From contig NC_065420.1 of the NCBI RefSeq assembly GCF_024362695.1, positions 4,124,501-4,188,500 of the forward strand: a stretch of DNA of 64,000 bases, read 5' to 3'. The stretch's first letter is position 1. The number at the start of each line of letters is the position of its first letter. Of the stretch, positions 11,073 to 21,653 are shown piece by piece. This stretch comes from Pectinophora gossypiella. Its lineage: Eukaryota > Arthropoda > Insecta > Lepidoptera > Gelechiidae. A program made the position numbers and the translations under genes. Under the pieces are notes generated by a model that saw only the letters and a list, made by a program, of their open reading frames with translations, ran no database searches and was not told where the DNA came from.

Positions 11073-11195
11073 TTGGTGTCCTATATGACAGGTTCTACCT
11101 AGTTTAGGCACCAGCCTCTTCTTAAAAGTTGTATGTACAAAATAATGTCTTTTGTTATGGATTCTTTTTGTGGAGGAAATAAACTTTTTACTTAG

Positions 11196-11494
11196 TGTGG
11201 CGTTCTAGATGTGTTGGTTGAGTGGTGTGCTGGTAATTAAACGACCACATAAAGAAATATTTTAAAGTTTATTGGTTTTTCACTAATTCACATTTTACAC
11301 TTTTATTATTAATGTTTTATAAATCAACATGTTTTTAATATTCGTTGAATTAATTAATTTAACACAAGAAAATATGAAATATGTATGCATCCATTTTTGA
11401 TGCTAAGAAGGAAGTCAACTATTTGTCTATGACACTACCTTTTTAATAGTAACAAAACCATAGATATTTTTATATTTTGTTCGTGGTCTGAACA
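11196..11494 (-). repeat. BEL1 3' LTR
   Basis: Identical to the LTR at 18436-18734. Flanked on the outside by CTTAG, the first copy of the target duplication. The sequence just inside (minus strand AAGGCCCCAATA) is a weak polypurine tract. Confidence 0.96.
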
Positions 11495-11825
11495 TATTGG
11501 GGCCTTAGGCAAAATATTATAAACTAATCTCTAAATTAAAACTTATCAGAATTGAAGTTAAGTTACATATAAAAGAAACAAAAATACTTAGTTAAGTATG
11601 TAAAATAAAACTTAAAAGAGAACTCAAACTCTTAACACATTTGTCCCAAATCAAAACTAAAATTATTTAGGTGATTGAGCACATAAAAATAAACCCTAGT
11701 AGAATACTCTAAGTCTTCAAGTTAAACATTATTATGTAAAAGAAATAAAAACTTACTCGCTAACAAAAATTTAAAGAGAATTAAGGCTTTAAGTAATACC
11801 TTTTATAAAAAGAAAACAAAATTAT

Positions 11826-12341
11826 TTAAGTATAATCTATAGGAAAGGGACATACTTTTGTAACAGAAGTTCTCATGATGGAACCTTTACTAGTTTTTAC
11901 ATCTAGGGCTCGAACCTTACCATCCTTGCCAGGCATCACATCTACAATTCTGCCCACTGGCCAATTTAAAGGAGATACATTATCACCCTTAACGAGAACC
12001 ATTGTTCCCTTTTCTAAATTAGGCATTTGGTTTTTCCATTTGGGCCTATTTTGCATCATTACAAGATATTGTTTGTGCCATTGTTGCCAAAAATGCTGTT
12101 GCATTTGAGTACATCTTTTCCAAAAGCTCAATCTACCAACATTTTCATCAACAATACGCAATTCTGGATAGGAAGTCAGTGGCGAACCAGTGAGGAAATG
12201 TCCAGGGGATAAATATGACATGTCATTAGGATCTCTTGACATAGGCGTCAAGGGTCGTGAATTCAAGATAGCCTCAATTTGGACTATAACCGTATACAAC
12301 TCCTCATAGGTCAACACAGTTTCTCCTATTACACATTTCAT
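11826..12341 (-). pseudogene. BEL1 integrase C-terminal part, displaced by a one-base frame break
   Basis: 171 codons in a different frame from the gag-pol ORF, overlapping its last codons. It holds the usual BEL/Pao integrase C-terminus: the TYEELYTVIVQIEAILNSRPL region, LSPGHFLTG, a Trp-rich basic segment (NRPKWKNQMPNL) and the DUF5641-type end (LVKGDNVSPLNWPVGRI). It has no separate function; it should be the continuation of the polyprotein. A single extra A in the region around 12345-12352 would explain the shift. A programmed frameshift seems less likely, because BEL/Pao pol is normally one frame through the integrase and no slippery site is obvious. Confidence 0.9.
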
Positions 12342-15300
12342 TATGATACTTAATACTTTTTATTCCTGCTTCCCACAAACCGCCAAACACAGGTGAGTAA
12401 GATGGTATAAAATGGAAAGATATTCTTTCTGAATTACAATAATTAACTATTGTATCTTGATGGTTTGTGGAATTCAGTAAGTTATACAACTCTTTTAAAA
12501 CATTATTTGCGCCCTTATAATAGGACCCATTATCACAATAAATCTTTGTGGGTTTATTTCTACGTGAAATAAAGCGTCTTAAACATGCTAAGAATGTATT
12601 AGTGGTCATGTCAGATGCCAACTCTATATGAACAGCCTTGGTGATGAAACAAATGAATATTACAACATATGCCTTAGTAATTACAGGATTACGTATACGA
12701 GTCTGCTTGACATAGAATGGCCCAGCATAATCTGTACCAACTATTTGAAATGGTCGTGAAGCATTAACCCTATCAAAAGGCAACGATCCCATAAGTTGAG
12801 ATGAACTTTTAGCTTTCAATTTGAAGCAAGTTACACATTTATGCAAAACAGCTTTAATTTCTCTACTAGCGTTTATCAACCAATACTGCTCATTTAGGCT
12901 ACTAAGAATCAATTTCGGCCCTGCATGTTGAAGTCTTAAATGTTCCCTGGTTATAATTAATTTAGTTAAACAAGAACCTTTTGCCATAATAATGGGATGT
13001 TTTTGTGTGAAGGTCAAATTGGCATTTTGAAGTCGCCCTCCAACTCTTAATAAACCAAGGGAATCCAAAAAGGGGCTTAAATTGCTCAAGTTAGACTTCA
13101 ATGGTACATTAGACTTCAAATTGTTTATGTCATTTTCAAAATATTTATGTTGATCAAGTTTTATTAATGAAAGCAGAGCAGAATTTAATTCTTCAGGACA
13201 CAATTTTTCCTGTTTTTTGTTTACATTTTCTTTTTTACAATTATAAATAAATCTTTTAATATATGCCATGACTCTTGTCATTTTTTCAACATTAGAGTAT
13301 TTTTCTAATATATTATTCAATGGATTTACAAAGTTACATGTATTGCAAACTTGTTTTATACATTTCAATTCAGGTATGTCAATTAATGATTTGTTACATG
13401 GTGCATCACAATGTTCGTAATTACAATTTTGTAAATAATGTGGACCATGAAACCACAAGGTATTTCCTTGTAGTGCCTGAGGTATCACGCCTCGAGACAA
13501 GCAATCAGCTGGGTTATCCCTTGTGTTTACATAATACCACTTAAAAGTGGAAGTTAAGTTTTTAATTTTATCAACTCTGTTTGCCACATATACACTCAGC
13601 TTTACAGGTTCAATGTCAAGCCATGAAAGTACAATTTTTGAATCTGAATACAAGAATGTTGTCACATCATATTTAAGGGACAAAGTTTCATAAACTTTTT
13701 TAGCTAACATTGCTAACAATAATGCACTATTCAGTTCAAGCCTTGGAATTGTTAAGATTTTATTTTTAGGATTAATTCGTGAACGTGAGCATAACAGATT
13801 GACCTTTACATTATTATCCATATCAATAATTCTCAAATATAAACAACAACCATATGCGATATTTGAGGCATCAGAATAACCAATTAATTCAATTTTATTA
13901 GACATTTGTACGTTGATATTTCTAGGTATTGAAATACACGACATATGTACTAAACTAGTAGCAAAGTCAACCCATTGCTTATTTAAATGAGGTGGTAGGA
14001 CAGAATCCCATTTTAAATCCTCGAACCAAACTTGCTGCATTAAATGTTTTGCCTGCACTAATATGGGACCCACTAAACCTAAGGGGTCGAAAAACTTACT
14101 AATGAAACTTAACATTTCTCTTTTAGTGTAGGTATTTTGGACTTGTTTTTCAGGACATTGAATATTTAGTACATCAGAAGTTACATCATAGGTAAGCCCT
14201 AATGTTTTTATATAATTATTAGTTTTATCAAAATCTCTACTGCCTGACAATTGATGCAAAGCAGAAGGAATGTCATTTAAAAGTTCACTATGGTTTGAAC
14301 ACCACTTATGTAAAGAAAACCCCGCTAATTCCATGAGTTCCATCAGTTGCCTTTTGGTCTCATTCAATTCACTAACATCATTAGATCCGCAGTGAATGTC
14401 ATCAACATAACTGGAATATTGTAAAACAAAAGATGCTAAAGGGTATGTTTCCTTATACAGCTGAGCCAACTCTATTAAGCACCGAGTGGCTAAATAAGCT
14501 GAACTCTTTAATCCGTAAGTAACGGTTTGTAATTGAAGACACTGAACTGGATCATGCATGTTATCTCTCCACAATATATTTTGTAAACAGCAGTACTTAT
14601 TGTCAACTAGAATGCATCTATACATTGATTTAATGTCACACAATAAAACAAACTTATAAGTTCTGAATAGAATCAGAATGTCAAAAAGGTCGTTCTGAAC
14701 AACCGGCCCATTTAACATGATGTCATTTAAACACAAATTATTTTTTGTTTTCATGCTAGCATCAAACACTGCACGTACGGGGGTTGTCTTACTGTTTGGA
14801 TTGATTACTGGATGATGTGGAAGAAAATAAACATTACCTGCACTCATGTCATAGTTAGAAATATCATAATAACACGCATGTCCCTGCTCAATGTACTCGT
14901 GAATAAAACTTTTATATTTTTGATGCAAATTGACATCTTTTAAAAATCGTTTTTCTAGGTTATAAAACCTTTGTAATGCAGTTGAAAATGATTCACCTAA
15001 TTGCACATCTTGTAAATCAAGTTTTAGTGGTAATGCAACAGAAAATCGTTTATTTATTAATTTAACAGAATTTTGAAAACATTTTTCTGCTAACTCATGT
15101 TCAGTGGTGCCCTCTTTAAACACAGTAGGGACCTTCTCACACTCCCAAAATTTGGAGATATTATTATCAAGTTCACATATTGAAGTTTTTTGTGAATTGC
15201 AAGTATTAGTTGAAGCCTGACCTTGAATAGAATTACAATTATTAACTAAAGAATTATCTTCAATTATTGAATCAGGAATTAAGTTTATGTCCGGAATATC

Positions 15301-17133
15301 ATCACAGGTTTTTAATAAATTATTACCTTCAATGTCATTGCAACCTTTAAATATATTATTTTTACCTTCAATTGTAAGGCATAGATTACATGAAGAAATT
15401 TTGCCAGCAGATACCGGCAAATTCCCCGCGACGACATATCCAAAACTTGTATTGACCAAAAACGGACCAGATGGGGATAACGGCAACGACTCACGCTGCA
15501 GCACCTGGAAGAAAATATCACATCCCAATAATAAAGAGACGTCATCCGTTTGGTTGAAGTTTTTGTCAGCTAATTTGACATAAGATGGAATTTTAAAATT
15601 TGAAATATCAAATGTTTCTTGTGGCAATTGGCACGTTATGTTTTTAACTACACAGCATGACACAGGCATATTAAACTCGTTTATAGACGAGTAAACAGAC
15701 AAATCCGCCTTTTTAGTGACACTATTGGTGCCCTCAATGATTCCTGTGATCACCTGGTTTGTGTGACTTATGTCACAGTCAATTTGTTCAGCAATTTTCT
15801 CTGAAATAAAAGACATTTGGCTCCCACTATCGAGCAGGGCCCTGGCATATATAAAAGTACCATTTTTACTTATGAGCCGTACCCTTGCAGTAGGCAACAG
15901 CACATTTTTTGCCCGAGAAGTGCCGGACATAGAAACAGCAGCAATGTTGTTATCGTTAGAAGCGCTGTGATGAGCAGCAGCTGGTGTATGGATGTGGATT
16001 AGGGTGTTATGCTTTTGTTGACAAATGGCACACTTGAGACGCAGCATACATTGGCCTCGATGATAATTCAGGCATAATGGACATAAATTATTATTTTTTA
16101 CAAAATGATGTCTATCTTTTTCAGGCATTAATTTAAATTTGACACACTCAAACAATCTGTGAGGTTGCTGACAATACTTACATGTATTGATGTTAGAAGC
16201 CACGCCGGAAGCCACGAAACTAGCCTTACCAGACTTCATCGGCTGCTGCTTATGCGGCTGCTTCTCTGCAGTCAGCTTCTCCTCTGCAGTATTCTCCATC
16301 GCGATGGCGCGTTTTTCTAAAAATGTGGTAAATTCAGCCATGCTAGGTACAACCTTGGAATCCCTCTCTAAGTGAAAGCCCCTATATGTGTAACTATCCA
16401 CCTTTTTTGCTAAAATATTTATCAATAGGATGTCCCAATTGTCCACAGGCTGCTCTAAGTTTTTCAAAGCTCCCAAGTGCAACTTAACATTTGCAATAAG
16501 TGACCGCAAGTGCTCAGAAGAGCATTTTGTGAAAGATGGCAATTCAAGTATGCAATTAACATGATAATTAACGATTTTAGGTATGTTATCATATCTGTTT
16601 TCAAGTAACTCCAGTGCTGTGTTATAATTCTCATCAGTGAGCGTTAAGTTTTTTATTAAATCGAAAGCTTCCCCAGCCAAATGTGAGCGCAAATAATAAA
16701 GCTTTTCACACAAAGTTAATTTGGTGTCAGTATGAATCACTGCTTTAAACATATTAATGAACGGGTAATAGTCCACAATGTTTTTACCATCAAAAGGATG
16801 GATTGTAATTTTTGGTAATTTTTTGAAATCTCCCTGAATGTGGGGACTCGGAATTTTATTTGTAGCATTGTCAATTATTGAAATGCATTTAAAATACTTA
16901 CTCTCGTATTCGTCGTAGTTCTCCTTGTCGTCAGGGTCAAGCAATAGGATTTGCTTGTTCAGCTTCTCGTAATCTTTAAACAGTTGAACAATGCGAAGCC
17001 GCTTTTCGCGCAACAAGTTGCATGCAGAAGCATCAAACTGTGCCCCCGTGCAATAAGTCTCAATTCGAGTTATGCTACCCTTGATGTAACTTCGATTACT
17101 AACGTATTCTTTTAACTCCATCTTAATTAACAA
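12304..17133 (-). CDS. BEL1 gag-pol polyprotein (frame closes inside the integrase)
   Basis: 1609 codons on the minus strand. The N-terminal ~300 residues are gag-like (the DUF1759-type region common in BEL/Pao). Cys/His zinc knuckles lie near residues 314-380. The protease motif DSGS is at about 434, as part of a retropepsin-like segment. Reverse transcriptase carries YVDD at about 909-912. RNase H follows (GYSDAS near 1083). Integrase has a zinc-binding segment (HLRLQH...CVTC, about 1410-1440), catalytic Asp residues in GTDYAGPF (about 1463) and YCDNGS (about 1533), and Glu in GLWEAG (about 1587). The frame closes about 20 residues after that, in a short unrelated tail, while homology continues in another frame (11826-12341). 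Apart from that break the ORF is fully open, consistent with a young copy. Confidence 0.94.
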   Translation of the reverse strand: MLIKMELKEYVSNRSYIKGSITRIETYCTGAQFDASACNLLREKRLRIVQLFKDYEKLNKQILLLDPDDKENYDEYESKYFKCISIIDNATNKIPSPHIQGDFKKLPKITIHPFDGKNIVDYYPFINMFKAVIHTDTKLTLCEKLYYLRSHLAGEAFDLIKNLTLTDENYNTALELLENRYDNIPKIVNYHVNCILELPSFTKCSSEHLRSLIANVKLHLGALKNLEQPVDNWDILLINILAKKVDSYTYRGFHLERDSKVVPSMAEFTTFLEKRAIAMENTAEEKLTAEKQPHKQQPMKSGKASFVASGVASNINTCKYCQQPHRLFECVKFKLMPEKDRHHFVKNNNLCPLCLNYHRGQCMLRLKCAICQQKHNTLIHIHTPAAAHHSASNDNNIAAVSMSGTSRAKNVLLPTARVRLISKNGTFIYARALLDSGSQMSFISEKIAEQIDCDISHTNQVITGIIEGTNSVTKKADLSVYSSINEFNMPVSCCVVKNITCQLPQETFDISNFKIPSYVKLADKNFNQTDDVSLLLGCDIFFQVLQRESLPLSPSGPFLVNTSFGYVVAGNLPVSAGKISSCNLCLTIEGKNNIFKGCNDIEGNNLLKTCDDIPDINLIPDSIIEDNSLVNNCNSIQGQASTNTCNSQKTSICELDNNISKFWECEKVPTVFKEGTTEHELAEKCFQNSVKLINKRFSVALPLKLDLQDVQLGESFSTALQRFYNLEKRFLKDVNLHQKYKSFIHEYIEQGHACYYDISNYDMSAGNVYFLPHHPVINPNSKTTPVRAVFDASMKTKNNLCLNDIMLNGPVVQNDLFDILILFRTYKFVLLCDIKSMYRCILVDNKYCCLQNILWRDNMHDPVQCLQLQTVTYGLKSSAYLATRCLIELAQLYKETYPLASFVLQYSSYVDDIHCGSNDVSELNETKRQLMELMELAGFSLHKWCSNHSELLNDIPSALHQLSGSRDFDKTNNYIKTLGLTYDVTSDVLNIQCPEKQVQNTYTKREMLSFISKFFDPLGLVGPILVQAKHLMQQVWFEDLKWDSVLPPHLNKQWVDFATSLVHMSCISIPRNINVQMSNKIELIGYSDASNIAYGCCLYLRIIDMDNNVKVNLLCSRSRINPKNKILTIPRLELNSALLLAMLAKKVYETLSLKYDVTTFLYSDSKIVLSWLDIEPVKLSVYVANRVDKIKNLTSTFKWYYVNTRDNPADCLSRGVIPQALQGNTLWFHGPHYLQNCNYEHCDAPCNKSLIDIPELKCIKQVCNTCNFVNPLNNILEKYSNVEKMTRVMAYIKRFIYNCKKENVNKKQEKLCPEELNSALLSLIKLDQHKYFENDINNLKSNVPLKSNLSNLSPFLDSLGLLRVGGRLQNANLTFTQKHPIIMAKGSCLTKLIITREHLRLQHAGPKLILSSLNEQYWLINASREIKAVLHKCVTCFKLKAKSSSQLMGSLPFDRVNASRPFQIVGTDYAGPFYVKQTRIRNPVITKAYVVIFICFITKAVHIELASDMTTNTFLACLRRFISRRNKPTKIYCDNGSYYKGANNVLKELYNLLNSTNHQDTIVNYCNSERISFHFIPSYSPVFGGLWEAGIKSIKYHNEMCNRRNCVDL

Positions 17134-18365
17134 TTTACTTTATATACGCAAAACAAAACACTGCAGCGCAAAGAAAGAAGGCGTTCAAAATGGCGTCTTG
17201 TACAAAATTACTTGAAACTTTTCTTAAAATAATAAATCTGTATCATGACATTAAAAAAAAATACAATATGACATTACAAATTGTCAACGTAGTTGTGGTT
17301 GTGTGATATTAATTTGATTATTTATTTTTACCATGCGTCCCTCGGTGTTTCCGAACGAGTAGAATAATGACAGTTGTCCTTGGTCGAGGAGAAATCTTGC
17401 CCAATCACAGCGAAGCTGCGCACGAGGACACCTCCGACTTTTGCCGACGATACCCGACGGACTCTTCCCGCCTAGAAACTTGACCGATGACGATGACGTC
17501 GAATGATACACGATAATGTTGCAATGTGGAAAAAAATATCTTGAGAATAAATTGCTTCTTTCTTCTATCTTCAAAATGGAGGATATAAAATGTTGATGAA
17601 TAAAATATTATTACGAACCACTGACGACACGAAGTAAATTTTCTATGACGAAACGAACGATGAATTTCTTCTTATGATGATTTTGTTTTTCTTATTATCA
17701 ATTTCTTACGACGAATTATTTATTGTAGGAAACCAATCCGTTTTCTATTTTTCTATGTCTTCACTTCTTCTATATGTATATAAAAAGGTGTAAATATGTA
17801 AATAGCTTGTAAATAATTGTAAATGGGACTAACTTCTTATTTCTTCTTGTTTTTTAATTACACGAATGTCTTCACCGCGACGATGACACGATGGTTTTTG
17901 TAAACTCCGACGATATTGCGGGTTACTGTTTTCTATTTGTCTTCTAAACGTAGAACACGTAGTTAAATTATAAATGCCTCGATATAGATCAGAGGTTTTC
18001 TGAAGATAATTTTCTTCGACGTGTAGAACACGTATTTAGGTAGTTAAAATATAAATACCTCGATATAGATCAGAGGTGTTTTTTGAAGATAATTTTCTTC
18101 AACGCGGAGACAACACGTAGTTTAAAATACCCTGAAGATAGCTCGAAGGTATTGCTGAAGATTACTTCAACGCGAAGTCAACACGCAGATAAATACTCAA
18201 CCCTGAAGATAGCTCAAAGGTTGTGAAGATAATTTCTTCATCCCGACGAAATGCAGGCTTTGTTTTATGTGATCTCAACGATAGTCATCACATTGTACTC
18301 CGAAGGATCTATAATATTATTTCTTTATCTTGATGTTTTATGCTGGATGGACCATTTTTTTTTTA
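17134..18365 (-). other. BEL1 5' leader with ~70-bp tandem repeats
   Basis: About 1.2 kb of non-coding leader between primer-binding sites and the gag start. From about 17941 to 18240 there are four diverged units of roughly 70 bp, each with an AACACGTAG-like segment, a GATAGATCAGAGG or GATAGCTC-AAGG segment and GAAGATAATTTCTTC. A short ORF at 17284-17574 has no recognisable product. Confidence 0.7.
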
Positions 18366-18429
18366 CACTCGAAGGACCATTTTTATTTCACGCTCGAAGG
18401 ACCAATTTTGTTTCACGCTCGAAGGACCA
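18366..18429 (-). other. Tandem primer-binding sites of BEL1 (tRNA-Tyr type)
   Basis: The plus-strand motif CTCGAAGGACCA, identical to the 3' end of animal tRNA-Tyr, occurs at 18368-18379, 18393-18404 and 18418-18429 with a 25-bp period. A weaker copy (GGATGGACCA) lies near 18343-18352. The last exact copy lies six bases from the LTR edge. Normally an element has a single site. Confidence 0.85.
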
Positions 18430-18435
18430 ATTTTA

Positions 18436-18734
18436 TGTGGCGTTCTAGATGTGTTGGTTGAGTGGTGTGCTGGTAATTAAACGACCACATAAAGAAATAT
18501 TTTAAAGTTTATTGGTTTTTCACTAATTCACATTTTACACTTTTATTATTAATGTTTTATAAATCAACATGTTTTTAATATTCGTTGAATTAATTAATTT
18601 AACACAAGAAAATATGAAATATGTATGCATCCATTTTTGATGCTAAGAAGGAAGTCAACTATTTGTCTATGACACTACCTTTTTAATAGTAACAAAACCA
18701 TAGATATTTTTATATTTTGTTCGTGGTCTGAACA
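18436..18734 (-). repeat. BEL1 5' LTR
   Basis: 299 bp, 5' in the element's minus-strand sense. I read it base by base against the copy at 11196 and found no difference. On the minus strand it begins TGTTCAGACC and ends in CA, with a TATAAAAATA stretch shortly inside that could act as promoter. Confidence 0.96.
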
Positions 18735-19299
18735 CTTAGGTACTTACTTTTACTTACTATCTAAGCTTGAATCTTGATATGAGGGAGTAATAAGAAAATA
18801 CCTCTCATTTTTCGCGGTTCAATACATAGCAATCCAGTTCTTAGGTACGCGTTAGTAAAACATTGTGATAACATGCGTGCATAGCAGTGATCAAAATTCG
18901 CACTGAAGACCACCGCCGTATTGTTTATCGCCTTTAGGTATTACTTACACCCGTAGTTAGTACTGTGCTGTAAGTCGGGGTTTATTCGATTACCTACAAT
19001 GGCAATGTAATCGTTTGTAACTAGACTAACGCCCCTTATTAACTAATAATAAACCCGTCCCATACCATCTTGCTCCCATACATTCTACTTCTGCACATAG
19101 GCTTTTGCAACTGAATAGCTACTCAGCCCGTAATGCCTAATTGGGCGGGTAGAGTCATAAGCGATCTGTAGACAACTTACAGACACTATTGAGCGCTTTT
19201 ATCGCCTATGAATTAAAGAGACACCAGGTGGTATGCAGCCATTTGACACGAGCTGCCTAGCTAATTCACACGGGTTATACTACCATCCATATTTTTCAT

Positions 19300-19432
19300 C
19301 TAATGATCATCATCTCCCTAGTATTATCCCGTTTTTCACAGGGTCCAATTACCTAAACTGAAGATTTGACAGGTCCGATATTTTTACAGAAGCGACAGCC
19401 TGTCTAACCTTCAAACCCACGAGAATGTAAAA
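19300..19432 (-). mobile_element. SINE-4 fragment
   Basis: Matches the repeat that BEL2 interrupts (blocks ATTATCCCGTTTTTCACAGGG and GAAGATTTGACAGGTCCG). Same orientation as 50218-50279 plus 56409-56600; the opposite-strand copy is at 61031-61245. Confidence 0.75.
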
Positions 19433-19483
19433 CTAAATAAATGAATATAATGTATACTTATATGAATTTTTGATCTGATAATA

Positions 19484-19602
19484 TCTATTCGAATCCCGGT
19501 GAGGACATAGTAACAAAATCATTTTTTGATCAATAGTTTGGTTAGAACATTGCTGGCTGATCACCCGATTGTCCGAAAGTATAATGATCCGTGCTTCTTG
19601 GT
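19484..19602 (+). mobile_element. SINE-1 fragment
   Basis: Begins in the Pol III B-box region (TTCGAATCCCGGTGAGGAC) and continues with the SINE-1 body up to GATCCGTGCTTC, where it breaks off into a LINE fragment. Confidence 0.75.
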
Positions 19603-19930
19603 ATAATTGGTCCATAGGGCGCTGGAATAAAAGGACGTACAGTAGGCTCTAAAAAGCGTTATTTTAACTGCATCCGAGCAGCGTCCAAACCTTTGTACCA
19701 ACATATTCGCCCTTACCGACAGCGCCCTACGCTCCCTCTCAATGTCATCATCGTCTCTAAGGCCGTCAGTAACGATGTGTCCGAGATATTTAAAAAAGTA
19801 CACTCTGTCCAGAGGCTCATTATAGAGCCTTATGGGGGGCACAACTTCAGGACACTTACTGCCGGCCTTAAAGACCATGTACTCCCATGTCCATGTAATC
19901 TCGTTCGAAGCGACTTAGTGAGTTGATATT
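19561..19930 (-). pseudogene. LINE reverse-transcriptase fragment
   Basis: The minus-strand frame encodes DRVYFFKYLGHIVTDGL, then DDDDIERERRALSVRANMLV and CSDAVKITLFRAYCTSFYSSALW. This is the region after the catalytic palm of many insect LINEs, the conserved KYLG segment. Truncated at both ends. Confidence 0.8.
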
Positions 19931-20256
19931 TTTGTTCTATGGCGACATTCTCGAAATACGCGGGGTTTAGCCGGAATTCGGGTTTTTAAGTACCGCCTGG
20001 TACAACATTGTTTCAACCAATTTCGATTTTCGACAAAGCTTTTTTTTTAATTTTATTTCTAAACTAAATGAAAATATTTTTAAAGATACTAATGAAATAC
20101 AACAAATTACTTGTTGGAAGGGGGGACGGGTCTCATACAGTTACGGTCATGGTCCTTTGGGGGTGATTTAGGTCTACCACCCCGGGCAACGTCACGGCAC
20201 CACTAGTTCTTGCTTGTGGTCCTCAACGATCCCTCCAGTAGGCTCTACACGATGAC

Positions 20257-20376
20257 GGCGCGAATTATATCGAGGCCTTCGAGCAATAGCCGTTTGACAT
20301 CCATCTACGTAGATAGCATTCGTATCGTTTATTGGTCGAAGCGCTCAATATAATTCGCGCCGCGCGCGGCGCGGTT
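20257..20376. mobile_element. GC-ended foldback element, copy 1
   Basis: Ends in inverted GCGCGAATTATAT arms; the right arm extends into a run of CG dinucleotides (CGCGCCGCGCGCGGCGCGG). The centre TTCGA-CAATAGCCGTTTG and TTATTGGTCGAAGCG is shared with the copy at 35498. The left terminus looks truncated. Confidence 0.75.
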
Positions 20377-20574
20377 GTCATGCAGACCCAGCAGCAGCAG
20401 TGGTTAGGCCCGCAAGGGACCGCAACCTGGTTTATTATCACCCTCCCACGTACAGGGCCGCTCAAATGCCCGGGCTGGTTTCAGATCTGAGTCCGGACCA
20501 TAATCCACACAAGACAGGACGAATAAATATCTCTTGCTTAACGGAAATGACTTTTGCTTTTTGAACTTGCTTGA

Positions 20575-20870
20575 GGAGCTCGGTGGCGCAGCGGTTAACG
20601 CGCTCGGTCTGCGATTGTTGAAGTTAAGCAACTTTCGCAAAGGCCGGTCATAGGACGGGTGACCACAAAAAAAAAGTTTTCATCTCGAACTCCTCCGTGC
20701 TTCGGAAGGCACGTTAAGCCGTTGGTCCCGGCTGCATTAGCAGTCGTTAATAACCATCAGTCCGCACTGGGCCCGCGTGGTGGTTTAAGGCCCGATCTCC
20801 CTATCCATCCATAGGGAAGGCCCGTGCCCTGCAGTGGGGACGTTAATGGGCTGGTGATGATGATGACGGA
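20575..20870 (+). mobile_element. SINE-2: tRNA/5S-chimeric SINE, full-length
   Basis: The head has a tRNA-like A box (TGGCGCAGCGGTTAACG) followed by a 5S-rRNA-like segment (GAAGTTAAGCAAC, then GGTCATAGGACGGGTGACC). Next comes a core GTGCTTCGGAAGGCACGTTA shared with SINE-1, then a body and a (GATGAT) tail near 20860. Other copies: 42614-42714 and 47939-48232, both minus. Confidence 0.8.
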
Positions 20871-21269
20871 AATATTAGTAAAACGTTTTGCTCTGAACAA
20901 GCCTTTACATTAAGTACTTGATTGGTTAAAGTAATCCTTAACACGTACCTTGTATGTCGCGAGTCACGGCCGGTCGACAGAGTTTTTGCACGGAATTTTG
21001 GCGCCAAACTTCTATAATTAATGTTTATTGATCGATGATTATTGCTTGCGCACTTGCTTGGACTATTAAAGCGATCATAAATCTTAATTATAAGCTCTAG
21101 TTGACTTGTAAGTTGTTTTACTTGTCGTGGCATGATTGAATTACTTATTAACTACTTATTATCATAAAACTTTTTATATATAAAACCTTTTTATAAATCG
21201 ACGAAATTAGAGAATTAAAAAAAATACTTAAGTACTTAAATCCAGATGGATTTTAGCTTGCATAACTTA

Positions 21270-21417
21270 TACGGTGTTAGAGACACCGTACCGAATAAGT
21301 TCGAATATAAGGCGTTGATGCAGCTCATAATTCTGAGATAATATCAAAGTGAAATTTTCCGTTGTAAATTAATGTTTTTCTTGCTCAGCATACGGTACGG
21401 TGTTATTAACACCCTGT
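21270..21417. mobile_element. MITE-C copy
   Basis: Ends ACGGTGTTAGAGACACCGTA and, reversed, ACAGGGTGTTAATAACACCG. Related to 47219-47365 and 56661-56855. Confidence 0.65.
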
Positions 21418-21653
21418 ACAACCTTAGGGCAGTCTAGGCCTATCTTGATGGGCTAACATGACGGCACATTACATTAGACCAATGTTCTTTTCTCACTTGC
21501 CTGTGCCTTTGGCGGCTCAATAATAACCCTGACATCGGGGTTGATGAGGTTGGTATTCCACCTCACAACCCACACGATAGAAGATGGTCGAGCCAACTGT
21601 GTTAGTGAAAACTGCACTTAAGATAAATTAATAACTCATTGGTGCAAGGCCTA

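Larger units (their letters stand above)
11196..18734 (-). mobile_element. BEL1: near-complete BEL/Pao LTR retrotransposon
   Basis: A 7.5-kb element read on the minus strand. It is bounded by two identical 299-bp LTRs starting TG and ending CA, and by a 5-bp target duplication CTTAG (11191-11195 and 18735-18739). Next to the 5' LTR is a primer-binding site complementary to the 3' end of tRNA-Tyr. A 1.3-kb leader precedes one long gag-pol frame. Domain order is gag, zinc knuckles, aspartic protease, reverse transcriptase, RNase H and integrase, as known for BEL/Pao, with no envelope frame. LTR identity points to recent insertion. One frame break in the integrase C-terminal part (near 12341-12352) is the only coding damage seen. 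Confidence 0.96.

Noticed and set aside
12304..12360. Programmed ribosomal frameshift between the two BEL1 frames
   Set aside because: The break lies inside the integrase domain, where BEL/Pao is normally one frame, and no slippery heptamer is visible. A one-base insertion or assembly error is simpler.
20600..20670. 5S rRNA-like sequence
   Set aside because: Only the internal promoter part resembles 5S; it is joined to a tRNA-like head and a SINE body and recurs at 48130-48230. Not an rRNA gene.
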